A stretch of 64,000 nucleotides of DNA from Sedimentisphaerales bacterium (lineage in GTDB: Bacteria; Planctomycetota; Phycisphaerae; Sedimentisphaerales; SM23-30). Below the pieces are notes generated by a model, which worked only from the letters and a program-made list of their open reading frames with translations, was not told the DNA's origin and did no database searches. This document shows, piece after piece, positions 53,567-62,041 of the stretch (position 1 is its first letter; the number at the start of each line of letters is the position of its first letter). The translations under genes and the position numbers were made by a program. The stretch lies in assembly GCA_028281535.1 (NCBI GenBank), contig JANQJS010000049.1, positions 163,765 to 227,764 of the forward strand. The letters run 5' to 3'.

Positions 53567-53595
53567 ATTATGGCATAGAATGATCAAAAAGGCAA
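53567..53595 (-). promoter_or_regulatory. Candidate promoter for the nucleotidyltransferase-HEPN gene
   Basis: TTGCCT (53595-53590), 17-bp spacer, CATAAT (53572-53567) on the minus strand. The expected start falls at the A of ATG 53560, implying a leaderless transcript. The spacing fits, but both boxes are imperfect. Confidence 0.45.
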
Positions 53596-53640
53596 CTTAT
53601 TTTGAGTTTGCATACATTTTAAATAATTTTTAGATGTGCA

Positions 53641-53666
53641 AAATATTTTATCTCGATAAAATATTT
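53641..53666. promoter_or_regulatory. 26-bp perfect palindrome, probable operator
   Basis: AAATATTTTATC, TC, GATAAAATATTT: two 12-bp arms with no mismatch. It lies between the divergent nucleotidyltransferase-HEPN gene and the beta-helix gene and could bind a dimeric regulator for either. Confidence 0.6.
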
Positions 53667-53836
53667 AAAAATGAAGTGCACACCGTGGATATCACCAATT
53701 CTTACAGGGGTATTTCTGTTGTAATGGACCGCGGGCATCGCTTGGGTAACTCGCTTGAAGAGACGATTCATAGAAACCAGTTTAAGCGATGATTCAAAAA
53801 ATTAGGACTGTTAAAAAACAGCAAGGAGAGAGAGAA

Positions 53837-56608
53837 ATGAAAAGTACATTCCCTATCAAAACGATTGTGTTTATGTTGACGATGCTGGCAGACTTAGCTC
53901 AAGCTGTCATCATTCATGTGCCCGCCGACCAGGCAACGATTCAGGATGGGATCAATGCTGCCAATCATTTCGATCATGTTGTTGTCGCGCCAGGAACCTA
54001 TTTTGAAGCGATTAATTTTTCAGGTAAAGGGATTACCTTGCGAAGTGCCAGTGGCAACCCGGCCGATACGATAATTGATGGCACTGGAAACTTTCATGTT
54101 GTGCAATGCGTCAGCGGTGAAACACCCGTCACGCGACTTGAAGGTTTTACGATTACCGGCGGCAATGCCAATGGTGGTGGTAATGATAGTCATGGCGGTG
54201 GCATGTTTACCCTGAGTAGTAGTCCTACCGTTGTGAATTGTATTTTCTCAGGTAACAGTGCAACAGGTAATGGTGGAGGCCTATATACTCAAATAGGTAG
54301 TGGTATTAGTATTTCGCAATGTACATTTACTGGCAATAACGCGGGTAGCCATGGCGGCGGATTTTATAATATTTCAATTAATAATCTGAACATAAGCCAG
54401 TGTACGTTTACCAATAACTCTGCAGGACAACGCGGTGGTGGATTGTCTAATTCGATAACGGATCCCGTAGTGACGGATTGCACCTTTACGGGCAATACGG
54501 CTGTGGATGGAGGTGGTATTGGGGTGGGAAGTAGCAATTCGGTCATATCTCGGTGTAATTTTTATAATAACAGCACAACCAATTTTGGCGGCGCGATGTA
54601 TTGTGGTAGTAGTCATCCAAGTGTGACGAATTGTTTTTTTGCTGGGAATAGTGCTGTTTTAGGAGGTGCCATTACAAGTGTTGCCGGAAGCCCTTTTATT
54701 CGCCAATCTGTTTTTAGTGGTAACAGTGCCAGTTCAGGAGGGGCGGGTGTTTATAGTTTTCTAGGTGGTACCGTTGTCATTATCCAATGTACGTTTAGTA
54801 ATAATTTACTAGGAGGGGCTATCACGATTGGCTCGCCGAGTGTCGGGCATGTTCATAATTGTATCTTGTGGCAAAATACACCCGGTCAAATGGGTGGCAA
54901 TATAACGGCAACTTATAATTGTGTCGAAGGTGGATTTGCAGGAACAGGTAATATCAGTGGGAATCCATTGTTTGTTGATGTGGATGGTGCGGATAACATA
55001 TTGGGAACACTGGATGATAATGTGCGTTTACAAGCCGGTTCCTCTGTCATTGATGCAGCCAATGCGATTTTTATTCCAAGTGTAACACTCGATTATGATA
55101 ACAATGTACGTTACGTGGATGATATATCAATTGCAAATAGTGGCGCAGGAGACTGTCCTGTGGTTGATATGGGAGCTTTTGAGTTTCAGGCCGTAGGTGG
55201 CGACACCGACGGTGACGACGTGCCAGACATCTGCGACATTTGTCCAGGCTTTGATGATAACGTCGATAGTGATAGCGATGGCACGCCAGATGGTTGCGAT
55301 CTTTGTCCAGGTTTTAATGATACCATAGATAGCGATGGCGATAGTGTGCCGGATGGCTGTGATGCTTGTCCAGGTTTTGATGATACATTGGATGAGGATG
55401 GCGATGGTATTCCCGATGGATGTGATACGCCGACCGTTCATAACCTGACGCAATTGACAGATCATTTTACACTTCAGGTTGCTATCAATGCTTCGGTGAA
55501 TGGTGATGTGATCGAAGCCGATCCGGGCATGTACAATGAAGCCATCACCTTTAACGGTAAATCAATCGTTTTGCGTAGCAGTAGTGGAAATCCAAAAAAT
55601 ACCATCATTAATGGCACAGGAAATTTTCACGTCGTACAATGCATCAATGGCGAAGATCCTAATACCATTCTTGAAGGGTTTACGATCACAGGTGGCGATG
55701 CCAATGGCGCAGGTATTAATGATAAAGGAGCAGGTATCATCTGCCAGAATAGTAGCCCTACGATAACACATTGTATTATTAGAGATAATATTTCAGATAA
55801 TCAGGGTGGTGGGATATTTAATGAAAGTAGTCATCCCGTTGTCTCTTATTGCATGTTTATGCGAAATAGTTCACGTTTTAATCTAGGCGGCGGCATGGCA
55901 AATATTTTTAGTAATCCGATTGTGTCTCATTCACTTTTTTCTGGGAACATCGCTGAATTTGGTGCAGGCGGTGGCATAGCCAATGAAGGCAGTAGCGAGC
56001 CAGTGATTACTAACACAACGTTTAGTCATAACGAGTCTGGATTTGGAGGGGCGATATTTTCTGATAGTGGTACCTCCATTATTAACAATTCCATTTTATG
56101 GCAGAATATCCCTGACCAGATTGGCGGTGGTTCGCCAACGGTTAATGACAGTATCGTCGAAGGAGGCTGGGCAGGTACCGGCAGTAACAATCTTAGTAGT
56201 GATCCATTGTTTGTAGATGCCGATGGTGTAGACAATACCGCAGGCACGCTGGATGATGATCTGCGATTGCAACCGGGTTCTCCAGCGATTGACGCTGCAA
56301 ATAACAACGTACTATCTGTTAGCGATTCAATCGATCTTGCAGGCCGTTTGCGTCGCGTAGATGATTTGTTAATCATTGATACTGGTAATGGCACAGCACC
56401 GATTGTTGATATGGGGGCGTATGAATATGCTTGCATGGGCAACCTCAATGAGATAGCCGCTGTGACTCTAGCAGACTTTGCATTGTTCACGCAACAGTGG
56501 CTGCAAACCGATTGTGGTTTTTGCACTGGCGCTGATTTTAATGCAGACAATAGCGTCACAGAAGAGGATCTGTACATCCAGATTGTCAACTGGTTTTGCG
56601 GTATTTAA
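53837..56608 (+). CDS. Secreted double beta-helix protein with thrombospondin-3-like linker and dockerin-like C-terminus
   Basis: A 923-aa exported protein built as two right-handed beta-helix modules (about 20-460 and 530-865), each starting with TIQDGINAA or LQVAINASVNGD and containing FSGNSA-type short repeats (pattern NCxFxGNxAxxGGGG). The linker (about 465-530) is three to four thrombospondin type-3-like Ca repeats (DSDGDSVPDGCDACPGF). The C-terminus is dockerin-like (DFNADNSVTEEDLYIQIVNW). Beta-helix proteins of this type bind or cleave polysaccharides or mediate adhesion; no catalytic residues were identified. ATG 53837 has AAGGAGAG upstream, better than ATG 53789. Confidence 0.85.
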   Translation: MKSTFPIKTIVFMLTMLADLAQAVIIHVPADQATIQDGINAANHFDHVVVAPGTYFEAINFSGKGITLRSASGNPADTIIDGTGNFHVVQCVSGETPVTRLEGFTITGGNANGGGNDSHGGGMFTLSSSPTVVNCIFSGNSATGNGGGLYTQIGSGISISQCTFTGNNAGSHGGGFYNISINNLNISQCTFTNNSAGQRGGGLSNSITDPVVTDCTFTGNTAVDGGGIGVGSSNSVISRCNFYNNSTTNFGGAMYCGSSHPSVTNCFFAGNSAVLGGAITSVAGSPFIRQSVFSGNSASSGGAGVYSFLGGTVVIIQCTFSNNLLGGAITIGSPSVGHVHNCILWQNTPGQMGGNITATYNCVEGGFAGTGNISGNPLFVDVDGADNILGTLDDNVRLQAGSSVIDAANAIFIPSVTLDYDNNVRYVDDISIANSGAGDCPVVDMGAFEFQAVGGDTDGDDVPDICDICPGFDDNVDSDSDGTPDGCDLCPGFNDTIDSDGDSVPDGCDACPGFDDTLDEDGDGIPDGCDTPTVHNLTQLTDHFTLQVAINASVNGDVIEADPGMYNEAITFNGKSIVLRSSSGNPKNTIINGTGNFHVVQCINGEDPNTILEGFTITGGDANGAGINDKGAGIICQNSSPTITHCIIRDNISDNQGGGIFNESSHPVVSYCMFMRNSSRFNLGGGMANIFSNPIVSHSLFSGNIAEFGAGGGIANEGSSEPVITNTTFSHNESGFGGAIFSDSGTSIINNSILWQNIPDQIGGGSPTVNDSIVEGGWAGTGSNNLSSDPLFVDADGVDNTAGTLDDDLRLQPGSPAIDAANNNVLSVSDSIDLAGRLRRVDDLLIIDTGNGTAPIVDMGAYEYACMGNLNEIAAVTLADFALFTQQWLQTDCGFCTGADFNADNSVTEEDLYIQIVNWFCGI

Positions 56609-56671
56609 GCAAATCTTCTTTGTGTTTCGGGTAAACTTGTTCTGAAAAATGTGAAGGATTCTTTGTTTAGA

Positions 56672-57004
56672 CTAACATGTAAAAGGGGCTGTGTCAAAAA
56701 CCAGCCCAATACGACGAATCTTTGACTGGTGAAATTCAAACAGCTGTACCATGGGGGTTACGATCTCACCTTTCTCAAACCGATACCATACGCAAACATT
56801 ATTTTCATTTTCTAATATCTCAATGAGATGATAATGACAATTTGTCGGTGGATCATTGGTTAGAGCATTCACATAATCCTTAGCGCAATCAAACGAGAAC
56901 AATGGCCCGCGAAATTGACAATCCTCGGTCATTATCTCAAGCAATTGCTCAAGCTCCTGGCCTGAAAAGAAGATGTCGATAAACTTTAATGCTGTATTAA
57001 TCAT
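56672..57004 (-). CDS. NTF2-like (SnoaL-type) small protein
   Basis: A 110-aa cytosolic protein; IDIFFSGQELEQLLEIMTED then FRGPLF and CVWYRFEKGEIVTPMVQLFEF match the NTF2/SnoaL cone fold. Catalytic residues cannot be judged, as this family has both enzymes and binding proteins. ATG 57004 overlaps the upstream gene's stop (56997-57004), so translation is coupled to the SRPBCC gene. Confidence 0.7.
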   Translation of the reverse strand: MINTALKFIDIFFSGQELEQLLEIMTEDCQFRGPLFSFDCAKDYVNALTNDPPTNCHYHLIEILENENNVCVWYRFEKGEIVTPMVQLFEFHQSKIRRIGLVFDTAPFTC

Positions 57005-57440
57005 GTTGAATACGTACATCGTTTGGGAAGGGGTTGCCTTGTCCTGTTTCCAGAAAATTCTTTAAGCTCACTAAAAATAAGGGCCACTTGGTACAGAAAT
57101 ACAGAAACGCTTCAGGGGGTGTTGTATCAGTGGTTTTATGCGTGAAAGTAACAAAGACCTGGTTTTTCGTTTCTTCAAATTCAAAAATCAATTCTGAACC
57201 ATGCCACGGATCAGGTCCCTCGATAAGTTTTAAATGCACCAAAGTGTCAGATAGTAGTTCATGAATCAATAAGATAAAATTCGGATAACCAGGAAACTCC
57301 AATTGAATTATCTCACCTTGTCTGGGGGATCCACTGGCACTTGCTGCCCACCAATCTTGCAGTTTTTCCGGATGAAAACAAGCTTGATAGACATCATTTA
57401 AATCCGCTTTAATTCCCACTCTATGTCGGATGTTGTTCAT
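56997..57440 (-). CDS. SRPBCC/AHSA1-type protein
   Basis: A 147-aa START-fold protein: DVYQACFHPEKLQDWWAASA near residue 16 and a C-terminal long helix (EAFLYFCTKWPLFLVSLKNF), with GSELIFEFEE strands in the middle. AHSA1-like proteins bind hydrophobic ligands. It is coupled to the NTF2-like gene by an 8-nt overlap. Function in this organism is unknown. Confidence 0.8.
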   Translation of the reverse strand: MNNIRHRVGIKADLNDVYQACFHPEKLQDWWAASASGSPRQGEIIQLEFPGYPNFILLIHELLSDTLVHLKLIEGPDPWHGSELIFEFEETKNQVFVTFTHKTTDTTPPEAFLYFCTKWPLFLVSLKNFLETGQGNPFPNDVRIQHD

Positions 57441-57497
57441 AATATATATCTCGTGATTACACTTTGATTCTTAAGGCGATGTGTCTTGTAGTAAAAA

Positions 57498-57809
57498 TCA
57501 TTTGTAATGTGTCTTTCGCATGGCAACTTTTATTCCTTCTGGCTTATTTTTGATCCAGTCGACAAATTTTTTTACTTCAGGATGCGTCGACAATAAGTCT
57601 AATGTATTATAATCTCGTTCCAACTCTTTGTTCGTGAGTACTACATGAATTTGACTATGGCACGCTCGGCATAAATCAATAATTCGTGTTTTCACCTCTT
57701 TGCGAGAAAATTCCTTTTTATTCTTCTTATTCTTGTGGCGTGTGCGCGGTATCAAATGATGTTTGGTTGTTTGGCTCACATCGCGTTTGCATAGCTGGCA
57801 TTCAGGCAT
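57498..57809 (-). CDS. HNH endonuclease-like protein
   Basis: A 103-aa protein with CQLCKRD, TKHHLIPRTRHK and LCRACHSQIHVVL: two Cys pairs and the HHLIPR catalytic segment of small HNH nucleases. It probably cuts DNA, but no phage, restriction or toxin partner lies beside it. It may belong to the accessory set between 48500 and 61200. Confidence 0.78.
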   Translation of the reverse strand: MPECQLCKRDVSQTTKHHLIPRTRHKNKKNKKEFSRKEVKTRIIDLCRACHSQIHVVLTNKELERDYNTLDLLSTHPEVKKFVDWIKNKPEGIKVAMRKTHYK

Positions 57810-57874
57810 GATTTAATTTACGATTAGTTAGTTGTTCTAGACTTCATTTACTGCTATTTACAAATCTAGTTTTT

Positions 57875-58834
57875 CTAAAATAAGATATTTTGATACTGTT
57901 CAATATGGACAGGTAGAAAGCAAAATATATTATCATGGGTAGGAAGTTGATCTTCACTTTTTACTTCAGTGAGCTGGCTGATTTTTTCTTTGCCCTGGTC
58001 ATATTTAAAGACGTGATAATCGTTACTTTCAGTCACCAGGCGATATATGTCAATTAATTTGCCATTTTGTATAGGGTGTTTATCGCTGTATTCAATACAC
58101 AATACAGGTGCTTGAGGTGATGCTAGCAAGTGTTTTGCGCCTTTTAAAACTTCAAGCTCCCATCCCTCGACATCTATTTTCATCATTTTGATGCGTTCAA
58201 TCTTTTTCTCTTGAATCACATCATCGAGGGGGATGACATCCACATCTGAACTTTGATCACTGCTATTTTCACTTTTTAAAAGCGATGCAGAACCTCTGTT
58301 CCCGAGCGAGTCATAAATTGTGGTTGATTCGGGATGCGACCCAACAGCCATGTTATGAGGGTGGATGTTTTGAAATCCGTTCATTGTTATATTTTGTTTA
58401 AGCATCTTGAACGTATTGGGTTGCGGTTCAAATGCGTAGACTTGCCCGCTTGGACCGACTTGTGTGGCCGCGAACATCGACATCATTCCCAGGTTACTGC
58501 CAATATCTAAAAAACGGTCACCTTCATGAAGACATGTTTGCATAACATGCAGTGTGCCTTCTTCATAGATGCCCGTATAATATACTTTATATTCCAAACC
58601 ATTGGGGTAGCGTATCGGGTCGACCATAAGATCGTAACCATAAAAGGTCGGGGCTATGCAAAGTCCCTTAGGTGCTGGAATGACAATGTTTTTGAAAAAC
58701 TTTCGAAGCGTCGTGCGGCCAAAAAATCGTTTCGTGCGAACAAAATTTTCAAACCGATGCGCCAACCTCAACCGCCACCGACTTGCTCGCGGCGTATTTG
58801 AAAAATCATCTTTTGTTGGCTGGTTTTTTGTCAT
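57875..58834 (-). CDS. FkbM-family methyltransferase
   Basis: A 319-aa SAM-dependent enzyme: SAM motif FLDIGSNLGMMSMFAATQVG near 98, VYAFEPQPNTFKML (motif II), LDDVIQ and IKMMKIDVEGWELEVLKGA near 218 as in FkbM proteins, which O-methylate sugars or small metabolites. It is preceded on the strand by an MFS exporter and may modify an exported glycan. An N-terminal 60 residues of basic sequence are extra. Confidence 0.85.
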   Translation of the reverse strand: MTKNQPTKDDFSNTPRASRWRLRLAHRFENFVRTKRFFGRTTLRKFFKNIVIPAPKGLCIAPTFYGYDLMVDPIRYPNGLEYKVYYTGIYEEGTLHVMQTCLHEGDRFLDIGSNLGMMSMFAATQVGPSGQVYAFEPQPNTFKMLKQNITMNGFQNIHPHNMAVGSHPESTTIYDSLGNRGSASLLKSENSSDQSSDVDVIPLDDVIQEKKIERIKMMKIDVEGWELEVLKGAKHLLASPQAPVLCIEYSDKHPIQNGKLIDIYRLVTESNDYHVFKYDQGKEKISQLTEVKSEDQLPTHDNIFCFLPVHIEQYQNILF

Positions 58835-58900
58835 ACCTAATTTATCGGTTGATGCGAGTATTATCTTAAATCCAATAAAATAAATGAGTTAAACATTATT

Positions 58901-60112
58901 CTAATTGCTTAGGTGAGTGGGGTCAAGGCTATTCATTTTCGCTTGAGACTTACTGCTTATTACGTTACTTGGTGTATCAAAATTAATTAACAGCAATATG
59001 GCTATAATTGGAATATATAACAATGATATGATGATAAAAGTAACAGTGGTTGTGAAGATGTCGGTTAGTTGTCCAAAAATAAGTATGGCTATGGCAAATC
59101 CTATTTCACTGCCACAGTTACCGATTGAGATGATCGTTGCACGCATATCATCGTGTGCTAATTGATGCATATAGTGGCTTAGTATCGGCTGTCGCAAGCC
59201 CCAGAAGAACGATCCGCTAATGAGTAGTATGCCGGCCATGAGTCCTTCTGCTTGTGTTGCAAGTAGGAGGGTTCCAATTGCCGAGAGGGTGGAAAAATGT
59301 AAGGTCGTTTTATTACCAATGAAATTTGATATTGTATTACTCATTCGATATCCAAGAAAACTGAAGCCAAAAATACCTATCGCCAATATGGCAAAGAATT
59401 TTAACGCAATTTTTTTTTCTTCAAAAAAGAGAGAGTTTAGATAGTGAATCGATTCGGCGCTGGCGTAATACAAAAGTGATAAAATAATTAAAAAGAAAAG
59501 TGTGGGTGTTTTTCGAATATGATTTGTTGCCGATTTGATGTGAGATGTAAGTTTTCCTTTCTTTTGATGAGTGTTGGGCTCTATGATGAAAAAAGTGCAA
59601 ATGAAAGCAAGCATAAACGCGATTAGTGTGAATAGGATTAATATATCATAAGAGTGGTTTACTAAAAAGAAAGCGATAGTGGAACTAATGCACATGCCAA
59701 GCGACCATACAGATTCATACCGACTCAGTTCTTTTTTGAAATCTTCAGGGTTGGATTCATAGAGCAAGCTGCTATCGATTCCACTCCATAAGCTAAGTCC
59801 TATGGCATTAAAAATAGCATAGAAAATTAAAATCCAAATCGTTGAGCCAAAGTAAAAAAATAGCAAGCCTGCTGCCATGAAAGAACTTCCCAAAATGCAT
59901 GTCTTTCGTCTACCAAATCTATCACTGAACAATCCACTGGGAATTTCTAAAAGTGTCGTAAGAATAGATTGAGTTGCGAGTAGAGTGGAAGCGATAAAAG
60001 CAGAGTCCAGCTTGTCCTTAAGCATGACCATAAAATAAGGCGCAAAGAAAATCAAACCATATAGAAAATGGATGATTTGTAATAGCCATATATTTCTATG
60101 TAGTTGAATCAT
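58901..60112 (-). CDS. MFS transporter
   Basis: A 403-aa, 12-helix major facilitator: MIQLHRNIWLLQIIHFLYGL starts the first helix and LFSDRFGRRKTCILG is the loop 2-3 signature GxxxDRxGRR. The longer open frame begins inside a palindromic repeat (60119-60143) and reads MPARGWPAYLL, so ATG 60112 is the likely start; no ribosome-binding site precedes it, since the repeat abuts the codon. Substrate unknown. Confidence 0.85.
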   Translation of the reverse strand: MIQLHRNIWLLQIIHFLYGLIFFAPYFMVMLKDKLDSAFIASTLLATQSILTTLLEIPSGLFSDRFGRRKTCILGSSFMAAGLLFFYFGSTIWILIFYAIFNAIGLSLWSGIDSSLLYESNPEDFKKELSRYESVWSLGMCISSTIAFFLVNHSYDILILFTLIAFMLAFICTFFIIEPNTHQKKGKLTSHIKSATNHIRKTPTLFFLIILSLLYYASAESIHYLNSLFFEEKKIALKFFAILAIGIFGFSFLGYRMSNTISNFIGNKTTLHFSTLSAIGTLLLATQAEGLMAGILLISGSFFWGLRQPILSHYMHQLAHDDMRATIISIGNCGSEIGFAIAILIFGQLTDIFTTTVTFIIISLLYIPIIAILLLINFDTPSNVISSKSQAKMNSLDPTHLSN

Positions 60113-60118
60113 GAGCAA

Positions 60119-60143
60119 GTAGGCCGGCCAGCCTCTGGCCGGC
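60119..60143. repeat. Second palindromic element of the REP-like family
   Basis: GTAGGCCGGCCAG, CCT, CTGGCCGGC: 9-bp perfect hairpin (60123-60143) after GTAG. It shares GTAGGCC and CCGGCAA with the element at 52624-52692. It sits 7 bases upstream of the MFS start codon. Confidence 0.7.
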
Positions 60144-60192
60144 AAGAGTTATCTTGTATATAATATACGAACTTAAACGTGTGCGCTAAACC

Positions 60193-60648
60193 TTACAGCT
60201 TTTTTATCATGATTAAACATGGCGTATCCTTACCCCAAATGGTATTGTTCTCTTCAATTGGTTTAAATCCGTTTGCATGATAAAACGCTCGAGTAGCTTG
60301 ATAATTTGTATCCGGGTGGGAAGGCCCCAGCGTTTTTACATGCAAATAGCCAACCATACGCGAGGTTAAATAACTTTCAACATGGGACAATAATTTTTTA
60401 CCTAAGCCTTGGCGCAGTTTGTCGCGATGAATCGCCATAACATGTATTTCGGCGGCATGTTCAAAATGGTGTTTAAGTGTTAAGAAGCCAAGGATGTGTT
60501 TGTTATCTTGTATAGCAAACGTTTTAAGTTTATCAATATCATCTAGGTAGTTTAAAATCGCCTTTTCAATCCCAAACCATTCAGGCAATGACCTCAGGAT
60601 GTTTTCGCATATTTTGCGTTGATTTTCTTTTAGTTTAATAATTTTCAT
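60193..60648 (-). CDS. GNAT family N-acetyltransferase
   Basis: A 151-aa acetyltransferase: HILGFLTLKHHFEHAAEIHV strands, acetyl-CoA loop RDKLRQGLGKKLLSHVE (Q/RxxGxG/A) near 80 and YQATRAFYHANGFKP near 120. Substrate unknown. A second GNAT, of AAC(6') type, lies 80 nt upstream on the same strand, so the two may be cotranscribed. Confidence 0.85.
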   Translation of the reverse strand: MKIIKLKENQRKICENILRSLPEWFGIEKAILNYLDDIDKLKTFAIQDNKHILGFLTLKHHFEHAAEIHVMAIHRDKLRQGLGKKLLSHVESYLTSRMVGYLHVKTLGPSHPDTNYQATRAFYHANGFKPIEENNTIWGKDTPCLIMIKKL

Positions 60649-60728
60649 TTTTGTTATTTTTAGGATTGCTTAGGTAGTTTCGTCTTTAATGGATTATATT
60701 TTGAATAAGCCTTAGTGAATTAGTTGTG

Positions 60729-61172
60729 CTAAATATCCATCTTGAAACAGATTTGCCGCAGTGTTTCTTTGAATCCAATTCTTTTATGGGCGGCTTCGCT
60801 TATGGTGTTATCAAGCTCGCAGTCACTTGCAAACTCTTTGCATCCTTTCTCGCGGCACCAGTCAATGCTTGTTTGGACCAATTGTTTGCCAAAGCCTTTT
60901 TGTCGATACTTTGGTTCGATATACCATCCCTCAAGATATCCAACCTCAAGTGTAGAGCAGCCTTCGACAGTATGTCGAATCGATACTTCAGCAAAACCAA
61001 TTTGGTTATTAGTGTCGTCTGTAGCAATAAAACTGGCCATTCGCTCTGGTGTTGAAAATATATTATCAACTTCAATTTTGTGTTGATTAAGGTCGCATTC
61101 TGGCCAAAGACGTTGCCGCATGATTAAGTAGGGGGTTAAATCTGCAGTTTGCAATAATTGTTGTATGACCAT
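60729..61172 (-). CDS. AAC(6')-like aminoglycoside N-acetyltransferase
   Basis: A 147-aa GNAT resembling chromosomal aminoglycoside 6'-N-acetyltransferases: MRQRLWPECDLNQHKIEVDN near 18, IGFAEVSIRHTVEGC near 58, LEGWYIEPKYRQKGFGKQLV near 78 and GCKEFASDCELDNTISEAAH near 110, ending in GFKETLRQICFKM. These positions and the order match the AAC(6')-I type. It could acetylate aminoglycosides or another amine; resistance in this host is not shown. Confidence 0.75.
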   Translation of the reverse strand: MVIQQLLQTADLTPYLIMRQRLWPECDLNQHKIEVDNIFSTPERMASFIATDDTNNQIGFAEVSIRHTVEGCSTLEVGYLEGWYIEPKYRQKGFGKQLVQTSIDWCREKGCKEFASDCELDNTISEAAHKRIGFKETLRQICFKMDI

Positions 61173-61311
61173 GATTATTTCTCGAACGCTATTGATGTAT
61201 GTATAAAGTGAATTAAGGACGGGTTTTTACCTTAAAACCAATGGTATTTTAATCGAAATGATAGTTTTAACAACAAATTCATAATTTTTTCAAAAATTCC
61301 TAAAATCAGCA

Positions 61312-61339
61312 TTGACGGTTGCGATTTTTTGAATATGAT
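61312..61339 (+). promoter_or_regulatory. Upstream candidate promoter of the tRNA-23S transcription unit
   Basis: TTGACG (61312-61317), 16-bp spacer, TATGAT (61334-61339), in a very AT-rich region with an A/T-tract before it. Confidence 0.5.
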
Positions 61340-61422
61340 TTGACGTCTTTGGTAAATAAATTTCTGCCAAATAGACCGATAAGGCAATTTTTATAACTTT
61401 TTGAAAAATAAGTTTTTTAGCC

Positions 61423-61451
61423 TTGACGGGACTGATAAATCGAGCTACATT
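61423..61451 (+). promoter_or_regulatory. Promoter of the tRNA-23S transcription unit
   Basis: TTGACG (61423-61428), 17-bp spacer, TACATT (61446-61451), in an AT-rich region with T-tracts upstream. It lies 127 nt before tRNA-Ile. The DNA from 61173 to 61577 holds these promoters and no 16S sequence. Confidence 0.6.
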
Positions 61452-61577
61452 ACTCAGCTCAGCAAAATTTTGGCTGACAAAAAAATTGAATAATTTCAAG
61501 TTTTTCAGGCCAGATTAGCGGCCCCGATCCAAGGGCGATTGCCAAGTAAGGGCTAGATACTGGTGGAACTTAGAGCC

Positions 61578-61652
61578 GGGCCCATAGCTCAGTTGGTTTA
61601 GAGCGCACCGCTGATAACGGTGAGGTCGATGGTTCGAATCCATCTGGGCCCA
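61578..61652 (+). tRNA. tRNA-Ile (anticodon GAU)
   Basis: 75 nt: acceptor GGGCCCA/TGGGCCC, anticodon stem CACCG/CGGTG with loop CTGATAA (anticodon GAT), T-loop GGTTCGAATCC. Discriminator A, CCA not encoded. Confidence 0.96.
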
Positions 61653-61688
61653 TTAGTTTGAAGCCGTCTTAAGAATAAAGACCAAGAC

Positions 61689-61761
61689 GGGGCCGTAGCT
61701 CAGCTGGGAGAGCGACTGGTTTGCAACCAGTAGGTCGTCGGTTCGATCCCGATCGGCTCCA
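61689..61761 (+). tRNA. tRNA-Ala (anticodon UGC)
   Basis: 73 nt: acceptor GGGGCCG/CGGCTCC (one G-U pair), anticodon loop TTGCAAC (anticodon TGC), T-loop GGTTCGATCCC. Discriminator A, CCA not encoded. Confidence 0.96.
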
Positions 61762-61844
61762 TTAAAAAGTAAATAGTGTAAGTCTTTGATCGAAAGTCTT
61801 TTAGAAGGCTTCTGATCAAAAACTTACCAAAATGAGTTTTTGAA

Positions 61845-61858
61845 GCTCTTTGACAATT
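61845..61858 (+). promoter_or_regulatory. boxA-like antitermination element before 23S
   Basis: GCTCTTTGACAATT resembles the rRNA boxA (GCTCTTTAACAATT in E. coli) that binds NusB-S10 and keeps rRNA transcription going. It lies about 185 nt upstream of 23S. Confidence 0.7.
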
Positions 61859-62041
61859 GAATACTGGTAAAGTGGATCTCATCGAGAGTAATATTCCGCC
61901 ATTGGCGGAAACTACTCAACATATGATTTTACTCATATATCGATAACTAGTTAGGTTTTCCCAAATCTAACTGGAAGATTTTAAGATTCTTTTGAGAACG
62001 TTACTTTAAGTGACTTGATAACATCGACCAAAAAATGATGT

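Noticed and set aside
61173..61577. Truncated 16S 3' end before tRNA-Ile
   Set aside because: No GGATCACCTCCTTT-type end or other 16S landmark; the region is AT-rich promoter DNA.
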